64,000 bases of DNA from Synechococcus sp. CBW1004. GTDB lineage: Bacteria; Cyanobacteriota; Cyanobacteriia; PCC-6307; Cyanobiaceae. Positions 16,281-25,352 of the stretch are shown piece after piece (positions within the stretch are counted from its first letter, which is position 1; the number at the start of each line of letters is the position of its first letter). Location of the stretch: assembly GCF_015840715.1 (NCBI RefSeq), contig NZ_CP060397.1, forward strand, positions 992,001 through 1,056,000, in the 5' to 3' direction. The notes beneath the pieces are model-generated. The model had not been told where the DNA came from. It saw only the letters and a program-made list of their open reading frames with translations, and did no database searches. The position numbers were made by a program, and so were the translations under genes.

Positions 16281-17702
16281 ATGGAACGCTTCTTCCTGGA
16301 GCTCGATCCGCCCGAGGAGGCGATGCGCCGCTGGCCCCATGTGGTGGTGGTGGGCGGAGGCTTCGCCGGCCTCAGGATCTGCCATGGCCTGGCCGGCCAG
16401 CCGGTGCGGGTGACGCTGATCGACAAGCGAAACTTCAACCTGTTCCAGCCCCTCCTCTATCAGGTGGCCTCGGGTCTGGTCTCCGAAGCGGACGTCGCCT
16501 CGCCGCTGCGCCAGATGGTGGGCAACGCCCCCAACATCCAGATCCTGCTGGGTGAGGTGGTCGACATCGACCCCGAGGCGAGGGAGGTGGTGCTCAACGG
16601 GCACCATCTGGCCTACGACCAGCTGATCCTGGCCACCGGCTCAGGCAGCACCTATTTCGGCCGCGAGGAATGGCGCTCCCTGGCGCCGCCGATGAAGATC
16701 CTCGAGCACGCCGATGAGATCCGGCGCCGGCTGCTGATGGCCCTTGAGGAGGCGGAGCAGACCCGTGACCCGGAACGGCGCGCCTTCCTCCAGAGCGTCG
16801 TGGTGGTGGGGGCGGGACCGGCGGGCTGCGAGCTGGCCGGTTCTCTCATCGAGCTGATGCACAGGGCCGTGCAGCGCGATTTCAAACAGCTGCGGTCCGA
16901 GGACTGCCGCGTGATCCTGGTGGATCTGGTCGATCGGGTTCTGCCGACGATGGCCCCCCAGCTCTCCGCCGCCGCCGCGGACCATCTCCAGTCAGCCGGG
17001 GTGGAGCTGCGGCTGGGCCTCCGGGTGAAGGAGATCGCACCCGGGCGCGTGAGCCTCGACGGAGCCGGGGAGACCCGGGACATCGAAGCAGCCACCATCT
17101 GCTGGACGGCCGGAGTCCGGGCCTCCCGCCTGGGCCTGAGGCTGAGCGAGCTGATCGGCTGCCCGGTCGACCGCGGCGGCCGACTGATGGTGGAGCCGGA
17201 TTTCTCGCTCCCCGGTCATCCCGAGATCCGGGCGGTCGGAGATCTCTGCTGTTACAACCACACCGCTTCAGGGACACCGCTGCCCGGCATGGCGGGTCCG
17301 GCCGTGCAGGCGGGGGGCTGGATCGCCCGCGACATCCTCGCCCGCCTGCGCGGGGAGACCACGCCGCCCTTCCGCTGGCTCGATCTGGGCAGCATGGCCG
17401 TGATCGGCCCCTGGTATGCGGTGGCGGACCTGCGCGGCCTGCATGTCACCGGCCTGGCGGGCTGGCTGTTGTGGGCCCTGGCCCATCTCGCCTTCATTCC
17501 GGACACCGAGAACCGCATCGCCCTGTTCAGCAAATGGATGTGGCAGATCGCAACCCGCCAGCGCACGGCGCTGCTGATCACCGGCCGGCCGGATCAGCAT
17601 CTCGGTGTCGATGTGGGGTTGTTCCGCGCAACCCGGAGTGGACTCGCCGAGCGGCCTGGCCACCTCTCCCCGGAACGAACCGGATCACCCAGCCCGACCT
17701 GA
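16281..17702 (+). CDS. Type II NADH dehydrogenase (NDH-2)
   Basis: The 473-residue protein has two dinucleotide-binding motifs: VVVVGGGFAGL (about 21-31) for FAD and VVVVGAGPAGCELAG (about 173-187) for NAD(P)H. It also has the family segments FQPLLYQVASG, ATGS, WTAGVRAS and VGDLCCY, followed by PAVQAG. A C-terminal amphipathic/hydrophobic part (GLAGWLLWALAHLAFI) anchors it at the membrane. It passes electrons from NAD(P)H to quinone without pumping protons. Cyanobacteria have several such Ndb proteins, thought to sense or balance the plastoquinone pool. ATG 16281 is used, with the FAD motif starting 20 residues in. Confidence 0.92.
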   Translation: MERFFLELDPPEEAMRRWPHVVVVGGGFAGLRICHGLAGQPVRVTLIDKRNFNLFQPLLYQVASGLVSEADVASPLRQMVGNAPNIQILLGEVVDIDPEAREVVLNGHHLAYDQLILATGSGSTYFGREEWRSLAPPMKILEHADEIRRRLLMALEEAEQTRDPERRAFLQSVVVVGAGPAGCELAGSLIELMHRAVQRDFKQLRSEDCRVILVDLVDRVLPTMAPQLSAAAADHLQSAGVELRLGLRVKEIAPGRVSLDGAGETRDIEAATICWTAGVRASRLGLRLSELIGCPVDRGGRLMVEPDFSLPGHPEIRAVGDLCCYNHTASGTPLPGMAGPAVQAGGWIARDILARLRGETTPPFRWLDLGSMAVIGPWYAVADLRGLHVTGLAGWLLWALAHLAFIPDTENRIALFSKWMWQIATRQRTALLITGRPDQHLGVDVGLFRATRSGLAERPGHLSPERTGSPSPT

Positions 17703-17805
17703 ACGCTCCTCTCGATCAGCGCTTCCTGTCCTGAGCACTGCGGATCCGGCGCCGGCTCGATCCGGCGGACAGCATCAGGGCAGTCGTTGTTCCTGGCCTC
17801 ACCCC

Positions 17806-18675
17806 GTGCACCTGAGCATCGGCTGCCGGATCGAGCTGCGCTGCGAGGCGGCCACGCCGTTGCTGGCACTGGTGCATGTCCACGGCAGCCTGGCCACCGA
17901 TCTCATCGCCCCAGAGCAGCTGCTGCTCCAGCCTGATCGCACCGTTGAGGTGCTCGCCGATCAGAGCGGCAACCGCTGGTGCCGCTTCGTCGCAGCCGCC
18001 GGCACCACCAGCCTCCACTACGCCACGACCATCGAGGCTCCGGATCACAGCGATCCGGTGCTGCCCGGCGTGCGCCAGTGCCCGATCGAGGCCCTGCCGA
18101 TCGACACCTACCGCTTCCTCAACGCCAGCCCCTACTGCGACACCGCCGCCCTGATGGAGCTGGCCTGGAGCACCTTCGCGGGGATTCCAGCGGGCTGGTC
18201 GCTGGTGCAGGCCATCTGTGACTGGGTGCATGGCCAGATCCGCTTCGAGTACGGCGCTTCCGAACTCCACCAGAGCGCCAGTCAGACTGCTGATGCCGGT
18301 GTCGGCGTCTGCCGCGACTTCGCCCACCTGGCGATCACCCTCTGCCGCTGCCTCAACATCCCCGCCCGCTACTGCACCGGCTATCTCGGCTACACCGGCA
18401 TTCCCATCGGCCTGGCCCCCGTCGACTTCTCCGCCTGGTTCGAGGCCTTCCTCGGTGATCGCTGGTACGTCTTCGATGCCCGTCACAACATCCCCCGCTG
18501 CGGCCGGGTGCTGATCGCCCGCGGGCGCGACGCGGCCGATGTGCCCTTCCTGCGCTCCTTCGGGGCCCATGAGCTCACCGGGTTCGAGGTGATCACCGAG
18601 GCGCTCAGCAGCGACGCCCCCAGGCCCCTCAGCGGAGACGAGCCCGCAGAGCGCAGCGAGAGCCCCGTGCTCTGA
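17806..18675 (+). CDS. Transglutaminase-like (papain-fold) protein
   Basis: The protein has about 289 residues. The N-terminal beta-rich half (about 1-115) is the usual non-catalytic domain. The second half contains the transglutaminase-like core with GVGVCRDFAHL (Cys nucleophile), YCTGYLGY and WYVFDARHN (catalytic His/Asp region). Members are cysteine peptidases or peptide-linking enzymes whose substrates are mostly unknown. GTG 17806 is preferred to the far upstream start, because the upstream leader overlaps the NDH-2 end and is low-complexity. It is followed after 53 bases by the exported superoxide dismutase. Confidence 0.85.
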   Translation: MHLSIGCRIELRCEAATPLLALVHVHGSLATDLIAPEQLLLQPDRTVEVLADQSGNRWCRFVAAAGTTSLHYATTIEAPDHSDPVLPGVRQCPIEALPIDTYRFLNASPYCDTAALMELAWSTFAGIPAGWSLVQAICDWVHGQIRFEYGASELHQSASQTADAGVGVCRDFAHLAITLCRCLNIPARYCTGYLGYTGIPIGLAPVDFSAWFEAFLGDRWYVFDARHNIPRCGRVLIARGRDAADVPFLRSFGAHELTGFEVITEALSSDAPRPLSGDEPAERSESPVL

Positions 18676-18728
18676 GGCGGTTGCGGACCAGAGTGGGATT
18701 TCCCCTCACGCCGGCCGGCATCACTCCC

Positions 18729-19445
18729 ATGCGCCCTCGCTTCCTGATCCGGCCGCTGCTGGCCTGCCTGACAGCGCTGCTTCTGCTGCTGGGAACGGCG
18801 GCCCCGGTGTGGGCTGAATTCACGCTGCCGCCGCTGCCCTATGCCCCGGATGCCCTCGAGCCGGCGATCGACGCCACCACGATGACGCTCCACCACGACC
18901 GTCACCACGCCGCCTACGTGGCCAATCTCAACGCCCAGATCAAGGCCGAACCGTCCCTCAGGACCCTGAAGCTGGATGCGCTGCAGGGCCAGATCTCGCG
19001 CTTCCCGGTGGCGGTGCGCAACAACGGCGGCGGCCACTGGAACCACAGCCAGTTCTGGGCCGTGATGGCGCCGCCGGGACAGGGAGGCGCGCCCTCCGAA
19101 GCGCTGCTGGCGGCGATCAGCACCGACTTCGGGTCGCTGGAGGCCCTGCAGCAGGCCTTCGATCAGGCCGCTGCCGGGCGCTTCGGCTCGGGCTGGGCCT
19201 GGCTGATCCGCAGACCCGATGGAAGCCTGGCGATCACCAGCACCGCCAATCAGGACAACCCGCTGATGGATCTGCCCGGGATCGAACGGGGCACGCCGCT
19301 GCTGGGCCTCGATGTCTGGGAACACGCCTACTACCTCAGGTATCAGAACCGCCGGCCCGACTACATCCAGGCCTGGTGGTCCCTGGTGAACTGGGACGAG
19401 GTGAACCGCCGCTTCGAGGCCGCCGGCAGCGGGCCTGCGGCATGA
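18729..19445 (+). CDS. sodA: Exported Mn-type superoxide dismutase
   Basis: The protein has 238 residues with a clear signal peptide (PLLACLTALLLLLGTAAPVWAE). The mature part starts with FTLPPLPYAPDALEPAID, the normal SOD start. The metal ligands are visible in LHHDRHHAAY, GGGHWNHSQFW and DVWEHAYY. The GGGHWNH and NQDNP residues favour manganese over iron. The signal peptide puts it in the periplasm or thylakoid lumen, where it would remove superoxide. ATG 18729 is chosen because the signal peptide begins there; 18681 would add a polar leader. Confidence 0.93.
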   Translation: MRPRFLIRPLLACLTALLLLLGTAAPVWAEFTLPPLPYAPDALEPAIDATTMTLHHDRHHAAYVANLNAQIKAEPSLRTLKLDALQGQISRFPVAVRNNGGGHWNHSQFWAVMAPPGQGGAPSEALLAAISTDFGSLEALQQAFDQAAAGRFGSGWAWLIRRPDGSLAITSTANQDNPLMDLPGIERGTPLLGLDVWEHAYYLRYQNRRPDYIQAWWSLVNWDEVNRRFEAAGSGPAA

Positions 19446-19541
19446 GTGGCCATCCTGCGGTGAGCGGCGTTCCGCGCCCCAGGGTGCTCGGCCGGGGTGG
19501 CAGCTGGCAGGCCCGGCTTGGCAGGCTGCCCTGACAGACCC

Positions 19542-21038
19542 GTGCAGCAGACCGTGACATCGCCAGCCGCCAGAGACCAGGTCCGTGGAGCAGCCCTGAA
19601 CGGGAACCGGGCCCTGGTCACACTGCTGAGCGCCGCCTCCCTGCTTCCCGCCTTGCTGCTCCAGGCCCCGGCCCTGGCCGGCAGCCTGACGGGCACGGCC
19701 ACCTACAGGGAGCGCATCGCCCTGCCGCGGGATGCCGTCTTTGAGGCGGTGCTGATCGATGCCGCCCTCGCCGACGCGCCCGCGCGGGAGCTGGGCCGCG
19801 TGCGGCTGCAGCCGGCCGGGCAGCCCCCCTTCCGCTTCTCGATCCCCTACCGCGACAGCGATGTGACCCCCGGCGGGCGTTACACCGTGCGGGCGACGGT
19901 GCGCCAGGGCGATCGCCTGCTGTTCACCACCGACACCTTCACACCGGTGCTCACCGGTGGGCCCAGCCAGCCGCTCGATCTGGTCATGGTTCCGGTGGGC
20001 AGCCGCCGGCCGCCGGCGCCAAGGTCTCCGTTGGGGCACCTGCCCGCCAGCTGGCGCGGAGATCTACCGGCGGCCAGCGGCACGACGCGCTGGCAGGTCG
20101 ATCTGGCCCCCTCCGGCAGCTTCCAGCTGCGCCAGACCTTCCTGGATCGGCCAGCACCCAACCAATTCGATGACATCGGCCGCTGGCTCCTGGAGCCGGG
20201 CGGCCAACGCCTGGTGCTGCAGGGCGGGCGCGAGGCGCCGCTGTTCTTCCAGCCCGTCGGCGGCGGTGCCCAGCTGCGCAAGCTCAACCTGCAGGGCCAG
20301 CCGATCCAGTCACGCCATCACGACCTGCTGCAGCGGTTGCCCGCCGCCGAGCCGATCGAGCCGCGGCTGCACCTGCTCGGGATGTTCAGCTACCAGGCCG
20401 ATGCCGCCCGCATCCGCCTCTGCGCCACCGGCGCCAGCCTGCCGGTGGCGATGGAGGGCGACTACCGCCGCCTGGAGCAGGCCTATCTCAAGGCTCTGCC
20501 CGCCGGCGGCGCGGGCCGGCCGCTGCTGGTGAACCTGGAGGGGCTGATCGCCAATCGCCCCTCGGCTGAGCCGGGACGCGCTCCCGAGCGCAGCCTCGTG
20601 GTGGAGCGCTTCGTGGGCGTGCATCCCGGCAAGGGCTGCCCGCAGGCGCCACCAACGGCCCCCACTCGTGCACCGCTTGCCAGGCCAGAGCTGCGCGGCA
20701 CCCTCTGGCGGCTCCAGGCCCTGCAGGATGGCAACACCCCCACCCTGCGCAAGCCCCCGGGCAAGGCGGCCGAACTCCAGTTGGCGGCGAACAGCGAGCG
20801 CGTCAGCGGCAGCGGCGGCTGCAACCGCCTGATGGGCGGCTTCCAGCTGGATGGCGAGCAGGTGCGCTTCTCCAGGCTGGCCAGCACCCAGATGGCCTGC
20901 GAACCAGCGGCGATGGCCTTCGAGAGGCGCTTTGTCGATGCCCTCGCGCAGGTCCGCCGCTTCAGCATCGACAAGCAGAACCTGTTGCTGCAGAACGCGC
21001 AGGGCCGCAAGCTGCTGCTCTTCCGCGCCATGCCCTGA
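19542..21038 (+). CDS. Secreted YbaY-NlpE-META domain protein
   Basis: The protein has roughly 498 residues and three recognisable parts. A signal-like helix (LVTLLSAASLLPALLLQAPALAG) is followed by a YbaY/YscW-type beta domain (about 45-150: GTATYRERIALPRDAVFEAVL). An NlpE-like segment comes next (about 180-270), and a C-terminal META/HslJ domain spans about 380-498 (SGSGGCNRLMGGFQL then ASTQMACEP). These domains occur in envelope stress and heat-shock lipoproteins. The start is uncertain among several GTG codons; 19542 keeps a normal signal-peptide length. The gene lies after the exported SOD, consistent with an envelope oxidative-stress role. Confidence 0.78.
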   Translation: MQQTVTSPAARDQVRGAALNGNRALVTLLSAASLLPALLLQAPALAGSLTGTATYRERIALPRDAVFEAVLIDAALADAPARELGRVRLQPAGQPPFRFSIPYRDSDVTPGGRYTVRATVRQGDRLLFTTDTFTPVLTGGPSQPLDLVMVPVGSRRPPAPRSPLGHLPASWRGDLPAASGTTRWQVDLAPSGSFQLRQTFLDRPAPNQFDDIGRWLLEPGGQRLVLQGGREAPLFFQPVGGGAQLRKLNLQGQPIQSRHHDLLQRLPAAEPIEPRLHLLGMFSYQADAARIRLCATGASLPVAMEGDYRRLEQAYLKALPAGGAGRPLLVNLEGLIANRPSAEPGRAPERSLVVERFVGVHPGKGCPQAPPTAPTRAPLARPELRGTLWRLQALQDGNTPTLRKPPGKAAELQLAANSERVSGSGGCNRLMGGFQLDGEQVRFSRLASTQMACEPAAMAFERRFVDALAQVRRFSIDKQNLLLQNAQGRKLLLFRAMP

Positions 21039-21055
21039 TCCCACCCGGAAGGCAG

Positions 21056-21081
21056 CCCGGCGGCTGCTCACAGCCGCCGGG
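21056..21081 (+). terminator. Strong hairpin after the META-domain gene
   Basis: CCCGGCGGCTG (21056-21066) and CAGCCGCCGGG (21071-21081) form a perfect 11-bp stem with a 4-base loop, starting 18 bases after the stop codon. There is no following T-run, so it may end transcription only weakly or act as an mRNA stabiliser. Confidence 0.6.
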
Positions 21082-21421
21082 GGCAGGATGGACCCATGAG
21101 GTGCGTGTCTCCGGTGGAGTTGCCGGAACTGCAGCTCACCCACCTGCACGAACGGAACCGGATCGTCCATCGGATCAACAGAGCGCCTGCTCACTGGCGG
21201 GAAGCCACCATCCGCTTCATTGTGACGGGCGAATGCCAGCCGCCCACCCCAATGAGCACGGCAGCACGGCAGGCCGAAATCGCATAAAGTCCTTGGGTGG
21301 GCATCGCGTCCTTGAGCACGCTTCGATCACGGCTGATTGGCCGACTTCGTTCACCGATCTTTTCATCCACACCCCGTCATCGGCCAATCCAGAGGCCTGA
21401 TCCTGCCCGAAGCGATTGCCG
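21082..21421. other. Intergenic stretch without a recognised gene
   Basis: About 340 bases lie between the hairpin and the binding-protein gene. Short reading frames exist but show no domain, signal peptide or codon pattern that I would trust. The stretch is lower in GC near its right end, where the promoter for the binding protein-GGDEF pair should lie. Confidence 0.5.
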
Positions 21422-22549
21422 ATGCCACCCCAACCACCCCGCGTCCCCAAAGCCGCCCGCAGGTTGCTTGCCGGGCTGGCGGTCTTCGTGCTGGCAGGGC
21501 TGCTGGGCTACCGGTGGTGGCAACAGCAGGCGCCGATCCCGGTCGCCATCGGGATCGACCTGCCGCTGACGGCGGGCGGGGCCATCGATCCCAGCGACAA
21601 GAACACCGCCGATCTCTACCTGGAAGAACACCCCGACAGCCGGATCGAGATCCGAAATTTCTACAACAGCGCCGACCCCAGGCTGGGGCCCGCCGAATTA
21701 CGCAAGGCGATGCAAGAGGGTATCCCCTTCTTCATCAACACCCAGGCCTCCAACAGCGCCATCAAGAGCCTGGACCTGTTCCGCTCACCACAGGCGCTGA
21801 CGATCAATGTCTCGGCAACGAGCACCAAGCTGAGCAATCTGGATGATCACTTTCTGCGTATCATCCCCGACCTCAATGTCGAACAGAAGGCGGTCGCCGA
21901 ACAGGTGAACAAGCTGCCTGGACGGCGACTGCTCATCCTGCAGGACAACAGCAATCTCGCCTATACCGATCCCGCTCTGCGCAGCTTCAGAAAGGCAATG
22001 GATCCTCGCTGGCAGGTTGAGACCAGGCAGATCAATTACGTGACCTATCAACCCCAGCAGCTCGCTGCTCTGCTGCACCAGCCGTTTGATGCCCTCTACC
22101 TGCTGGGAGGGGCCTTCCTGCCCTCCATCGGCAACATGGCCCAGCAGTTTCACCGCCATCAACCCCAGGCACCGATCGTGCTCACGCCCTGGGCCCGCTC
22201 GGCGATGATCGAGGACCACGCCGGCGACGCCGGCGCACGCATCCTTCAGATCAGCCCCTATCCCGATGCCCGCAGGGACCCGGTGCTGCGGAGCTACCTG
22301 GAACGCTTTCAGAAACGCTTCGGCTACGAGCCCTATGCGATGAGCATCGGCACGCGTCAGGCACTGGAGTTGCTCGAACAGGCTTTCCGCAGGGGATACC
22401 GCACACCCGCCGACGTGAAGCGCTATCTGTTGTCGCAGTCCTCCCACCGCACCAGCCTGGGCACGATCCGCTTCAACCGCACCGGTGACAGCGAAGGGGG
22501 ATTGCAGGCCTACTGGCTGAGCCCGGCGACGCCTTCCGTGTCTCCCTGA
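21422..22549 (+). CDS. Membrane-anchored periplasmic binding protein (Leu/Ile/Val-type fold)
   Basis: The 375-residue protein has an N-terminal membrane helix (RLLAGLAVFVLAGLLGYRWW) without a lipobox. A type I periplasmic binding fold follows: PIPVAIGIDLPLTAGG, then the hinge-linked lobes with YLLGGAFLPSIGNMAQQF and PIVLTPWARS. The fold resembles ABC transporter receptors for amino acids, but no permease or ATPase genes are nearby. The stop overlaps the start of a GGDEF protein by one base (TGATG). A role as the ligand-sensing partner of that enzyme is therefore likely, by inference. Confidence 0.82.
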   Translation: MPPQPPRVPKAARRLLAGLAVFVLAGLLGYRWWQQQAPIPVAIGIDLPLTAGGAIDPSDKNTADLYLEEHPDSRIEIRNFYNSADPRLGPAELRKAMQEGIPFFINTQASNSAIKSLDLFRSPQALTINVSATSTKLSNLDDHFLRIIPDLNVEQKAVAEQVNKLPGRRLLILQDNSNLAYTDPALRSFRKAMDPRWQVETRQINYVTYQPQQLAALLHQPFDALYLLGGAFLPSIGNMAQQFHRHQPQAPIVLTPWARSAMIEDHAGDAGARILQISPYPDARRDPVLRSYLERFQKRFGYEPYAMSIGTRQALELLEQAFRRGYRTPADVKRYLLSQSSHRTSLGTIRFNRTGDSEGGLQAYWLSPATPSVSP

Positions 22550-24087
22550 TGGTCGTCAGGACGCCATCCACAGCGAAGCTGCCCACCTTCTGGCAGCGGA
22601 ACCTGGCCCAGGAGGTGGCCGTGCTGGCACTGCTGCTGTTGCTGTTCGCCATCTCCAGCGCGGCGGCGATGGTGCAGCTGCGCAAGCGCTACATCGCCAT
22701 CGCTGCGGCCGAGGCCGAGAAGGTGGAACTGAGGCTGAGCGAACAACTGCAGAAGGCCCGTCAGCAGCTGCGTCTGTTCGCCCAGCTCGGCCAGGGCGAA
22801 AGCCGTCGGGCACTGGCGGACCTGATGGGCGATTTCTCCGATCTCTATCAGCTCAATCGGGATCTGCAGGTGACGGAGGTGATCCGCCAACGGCCCACCA
22901 GTCAGGTGTTTCCTCTGTTCTCCATCAGTCGCGGCCCGCTGGCCACCTATCTGCGTCAGCCTGCCGCAGCCGGTGACTTCTCCCCGCTGCTGCGCGGCAT
23001 CGAGGACGGCCGGCCCAGCATCTACATCACCGTCCCACAGGACGATGGCCTGCTGCTGGGTCGCGTCGATCTGGAATCGCTGCAGAGCTTTCTGCGGCAG
23101 TTCAGCAACACCGCCGGCACCCCGGTGCTGCTGGTGGCCCGCGATGGTTCGGTGCTGCTCTCCAGCCATGACACCCTGCGCATCCCGGCCTTCGATCGCG
23201 ATCCTGGCCTGAATCAGCAGGTGATCAGCCCTGCCATGCAGATCGGAACCCAGACATGGATTCCGATCATCACGCCGGCCCGCTCCGTCGGCGCTGCGAT
23301 CGTCACCCTGCTCCCCACCCAGCCGCTGGCGGAGGAGCAGCGGCAGATCCTGCTGTTGCTCCTGGTGGCCTGCACGGGCAGCAGTCTGCTGATCGCCCTC
23401 AAGAACCTGCGCATGCGCCGGCTGCTCATCCGGCCGATCTCCTCCCTGGCGGAGCGGATGCACGCGCTGAAAAGCCCGGCGCCTCCCGTGCAGCCACCGG
23501 CAGCCGCACCGGCCTTCGCCGAGCTGGCGGCACTGGAATCAGCCTTCGAGGCGATGGCGCAAGCGATCCGGGAACGGGAGGAGGGTCTGAAGCGACGCGC
23601 CAACCGCGATGAACTCACCGGACTGCTGAACCGCCGCGGACTGCTCGAGCGGCTCGAGACACTGCTCAGCGCCGCACGGCGGCGCCACGACGACGAGCTG
23701 GGGCTGCTGTTTCTCGATCTCGATCTGTTCAAGCAGATCAACGACAACCTCGGCCATGCCGCTGGTGACACCGTGCTTCGCACCGTCGCCGAACGGCTCA
23801 GGGAGCGCCTGCGGGAAGGCGATCTGGCCGGACGCATGGGGGGCGATGAGTTCGTGGTGGTGCTCCGGGGCCTGGCGGACCTCGCGGCGGCGATCGCCGT
23901 CGCCGGCACCATCCTCGAGGCGATCGAACAGCCGATTCACGGCAGCGATTTCGAGATCACCATCTCCGCCAGCCTGGGGGTGACGCTGGCGCGGCCGCAG
24001 GAAGCCCTGGACGACGTGATGGCCCGCGCCGACACCGCGATGTACCAGGCCAAGCAGGACGGCACCCGCATCGTGCCGATCCACTGA
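22549..24087 (+). CDS. Diguanylate cyclase with extracytoplasmic sensor domain
   Basis: The 512-residue protein has a membrane helix at about 22-44, a large extracytoplasmic sensor region (about 45-265, dCache-like), and a second helix (about 265-285). A HAMP-like linker with PISSLAERMHAL follows, and a C-terminal GGDEF domain has RDELTGLLNRRG, FLDLDLFKQINDNLGHAAGD and an intact GGDEF at the active loop. It should make cyclic di-GMP in response to a signal outside the membrane. Translation is coupled to the upstream binding protein, and the next gene on the opposite strand encodes a cyclic-di-GMP phosphodiesterase. Confidence 0.92.
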   Translation: MVVRTPSTAKLPTFWQRNLAQEVAVLALLLLLFAISSAAAMVQLRKRYIAIAAAEAEKVELRLSEQLQKARQQLRLFAQLGQGESRRALADLMGDFSDLYQLNRDLQVTEVIRQRPTSQVFPLFSISRGPLATYLRQPAAAGDFSPLLRGIEDGRPSIYITVPQDDGLLLGRVDLESLQSFLRQFSNTAGTPVLLVARDGSVLLSSHDTLRIPAFDRDPGLNQQVISPAMQIGTQTWIPIITPARSVGAAIVTLLPTQPLAEEQRQILLLLLVACTGSSLLIALKNLRMRRLLIRPISSLAERMHALKSPAPPVQPPAAAPAFAELAALESAFEAMAQAIREREEGLKRRANRDELTGLLNRRGLLERLETLLSAARRRHDDELGLLFLDLDLFKQINDNLGHAAGDTVLRTVAERLRERLREGDLAGRMGGDEFVVVLRGLADLAAAIAVAGTILEAIEQPIHGSDFEITISASLGVTLARPQEALDDVMARADTAMYQAKQDGTRIVPIH

Positions 24088-24161
24088 ACCCTCGGCGCCG
24101 GGCCGGGCCCGCAGGGTTGATCGCCCCCGATGGTCCGACTGCCGCGATCGGTGGCGGAAGC

Positions 24162-25346
24162 TCAGCGAGCAGTGGCCCTGAGTCGCTCCTCGAAGGCTTC
24201 GGCGGCCATCGGAAAGCCGAACAGATACCCCTGGAACAGATCACAGCCGAGCTCCTGCAGGATCCGCCACTGCTCCTCGGTTTCCACGCCTTCGGCCAAC
24301 GCCTGCAGTCCCAGTTCCTGGGCCAGCAGAATCGTGCTCTTGACGATCGTGTGATCGGTCTCGTTGGCCTGCAGCCGTTGAATGAAGCTGAGATCGATCT
24401 TGATCTTGTCCACCGGCAGCAGGTGGAGGCTCACCAGGGAGGCATAGCCGGTGCCGAAGTCATCGATGGCCAGCTGGAAGCCCGCCCGGTGCAGGGCCAT
24501 GGTCTCCTCGCGACTGGTCTCCGGGTCGTGGATCAACGCGGTTTCGGTGATCTCCAGCTCGAAGGCCTCCGGTTCGAGACCGTGACGGCGCACCGTGGCG
24601 ATCAGGGTGCGGGCCAGCTCGCCATCCGGAAGGCACAACTGCGTCGCGGAGAGATTGATCGCCAGTTTCGGCACCTGCAGACCCCGCTGCCGCCAGGCCA
24701 CCAGCTGCCGGCAGCTCTCCTCGATCACCCAGGCGCCGATGGCATGGATCTGACCGGAGCGTTCCGCCAGCGGGATGAACACGCTCGGGGGGATCGGGCT
24801 GCCGTGGTGGTCGTGCCAGCGCAGCAGCACCTCCGCACCGATCAGCTCACCCTGGCGATCCACCTGCGGCTGGAACACAAGCCGGAAGGCCTGCTGGCTC
24901 ACCGCCTGCTCCAGCTCCGCCTCAAGAGCCAGTCGCTGGCGGATGCGCAGGCTGATGGCATCGCTGTAGAGACAGATCCCTCCCTTGCAGCGCCGCTTGG
25001 ATTCCATCAGGGCGGTGTTGGCCGCCTGCAGCAGCGCCTGGGGCTCCATCCCGTGGCTGGGCAGATGGCACACCCCGATGGAGACGCTCGGCAACAGGGG
25101 CAGGTGCTGGAACTCCGCGGCCGCCTGGGCCAGCAGCAGTTGCAGACGCCGCGCCTGGGCTTCGAGCTGGGAGAGATCGCCTCTCTCCAGGATCAGAAAC
25201 TCATCGCTCTCCAGGCGGGCAAGAAACGCTTCAGGTGAGAGATCACGGCGCAGAATCCGGCTCACCGCCACCAGCAGACGGTCACCGGCCTTCGGTCCGA
25301 AGCTGTCATTGAAGGCCTGGAACTGGTCGAGATCCAGGTTGAACAC
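24162..25346 (-). CDS. Degenerate GGDEF - EAL phosphodiesterase part (downstream of an in-frame TGA)
   Basis: The 394-codon frame begins in the middle of a GGDEF domain (VFNLDLDQFQAFNDSFG), whose active loop is ESDEF instead of GGDEF. A full EAL domain follows: an EVL variant of EAL in GAEVLLRW, NLSATQL, ELEITETAL, DDFGTGYASL, the Lys/Asp pair in KIKIDLSFI, and EGVETEEQ. These are the residues needed for cyclic-di-GMP hydrolysis. The upstream frame at 25353-26381 is in the same phase and ends with the first part of the same GGDEF domain. The two are one gene interrupted by a TGA at 25353-25355. GTG 25346 is only a formal start. Confidence 0.85.
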   Translation of the reverse strand: MFNLDLDQFQAFNDSFGPKAGDRLLVAVSRILRRDLSPEAFLARLESDEFLILERGDLSQLEAQARRLQLLLAQAAAEFQHLPLLPSVSIGVCHLPSHGMEPQALLQAANTALMESKRRCKGGICLYSDAISLRIRQRLALEAELEQAVSQQAFRLVFQPQVDRQGELIGAEVLLRWHDHHGSPIPPSVFIPLAERSGQIHAIGAWVIEESCRQLVAWRQRGLQVPKLAINLSATQLCLPDGELARTLIATVRRHGLEPEAFELEITETALIHDPETSREETMALHRAGFQLAIDDFGTGYASLVSLHLLPVDKIKIDLSFIQRLQANETDHTIVKSTILLAQELGLQALAEGVETEEQWRILQELGCDLFQGYLFGFPMAAEAFEERLRATAR

Positions 25347-25352
25347 CCCGAG

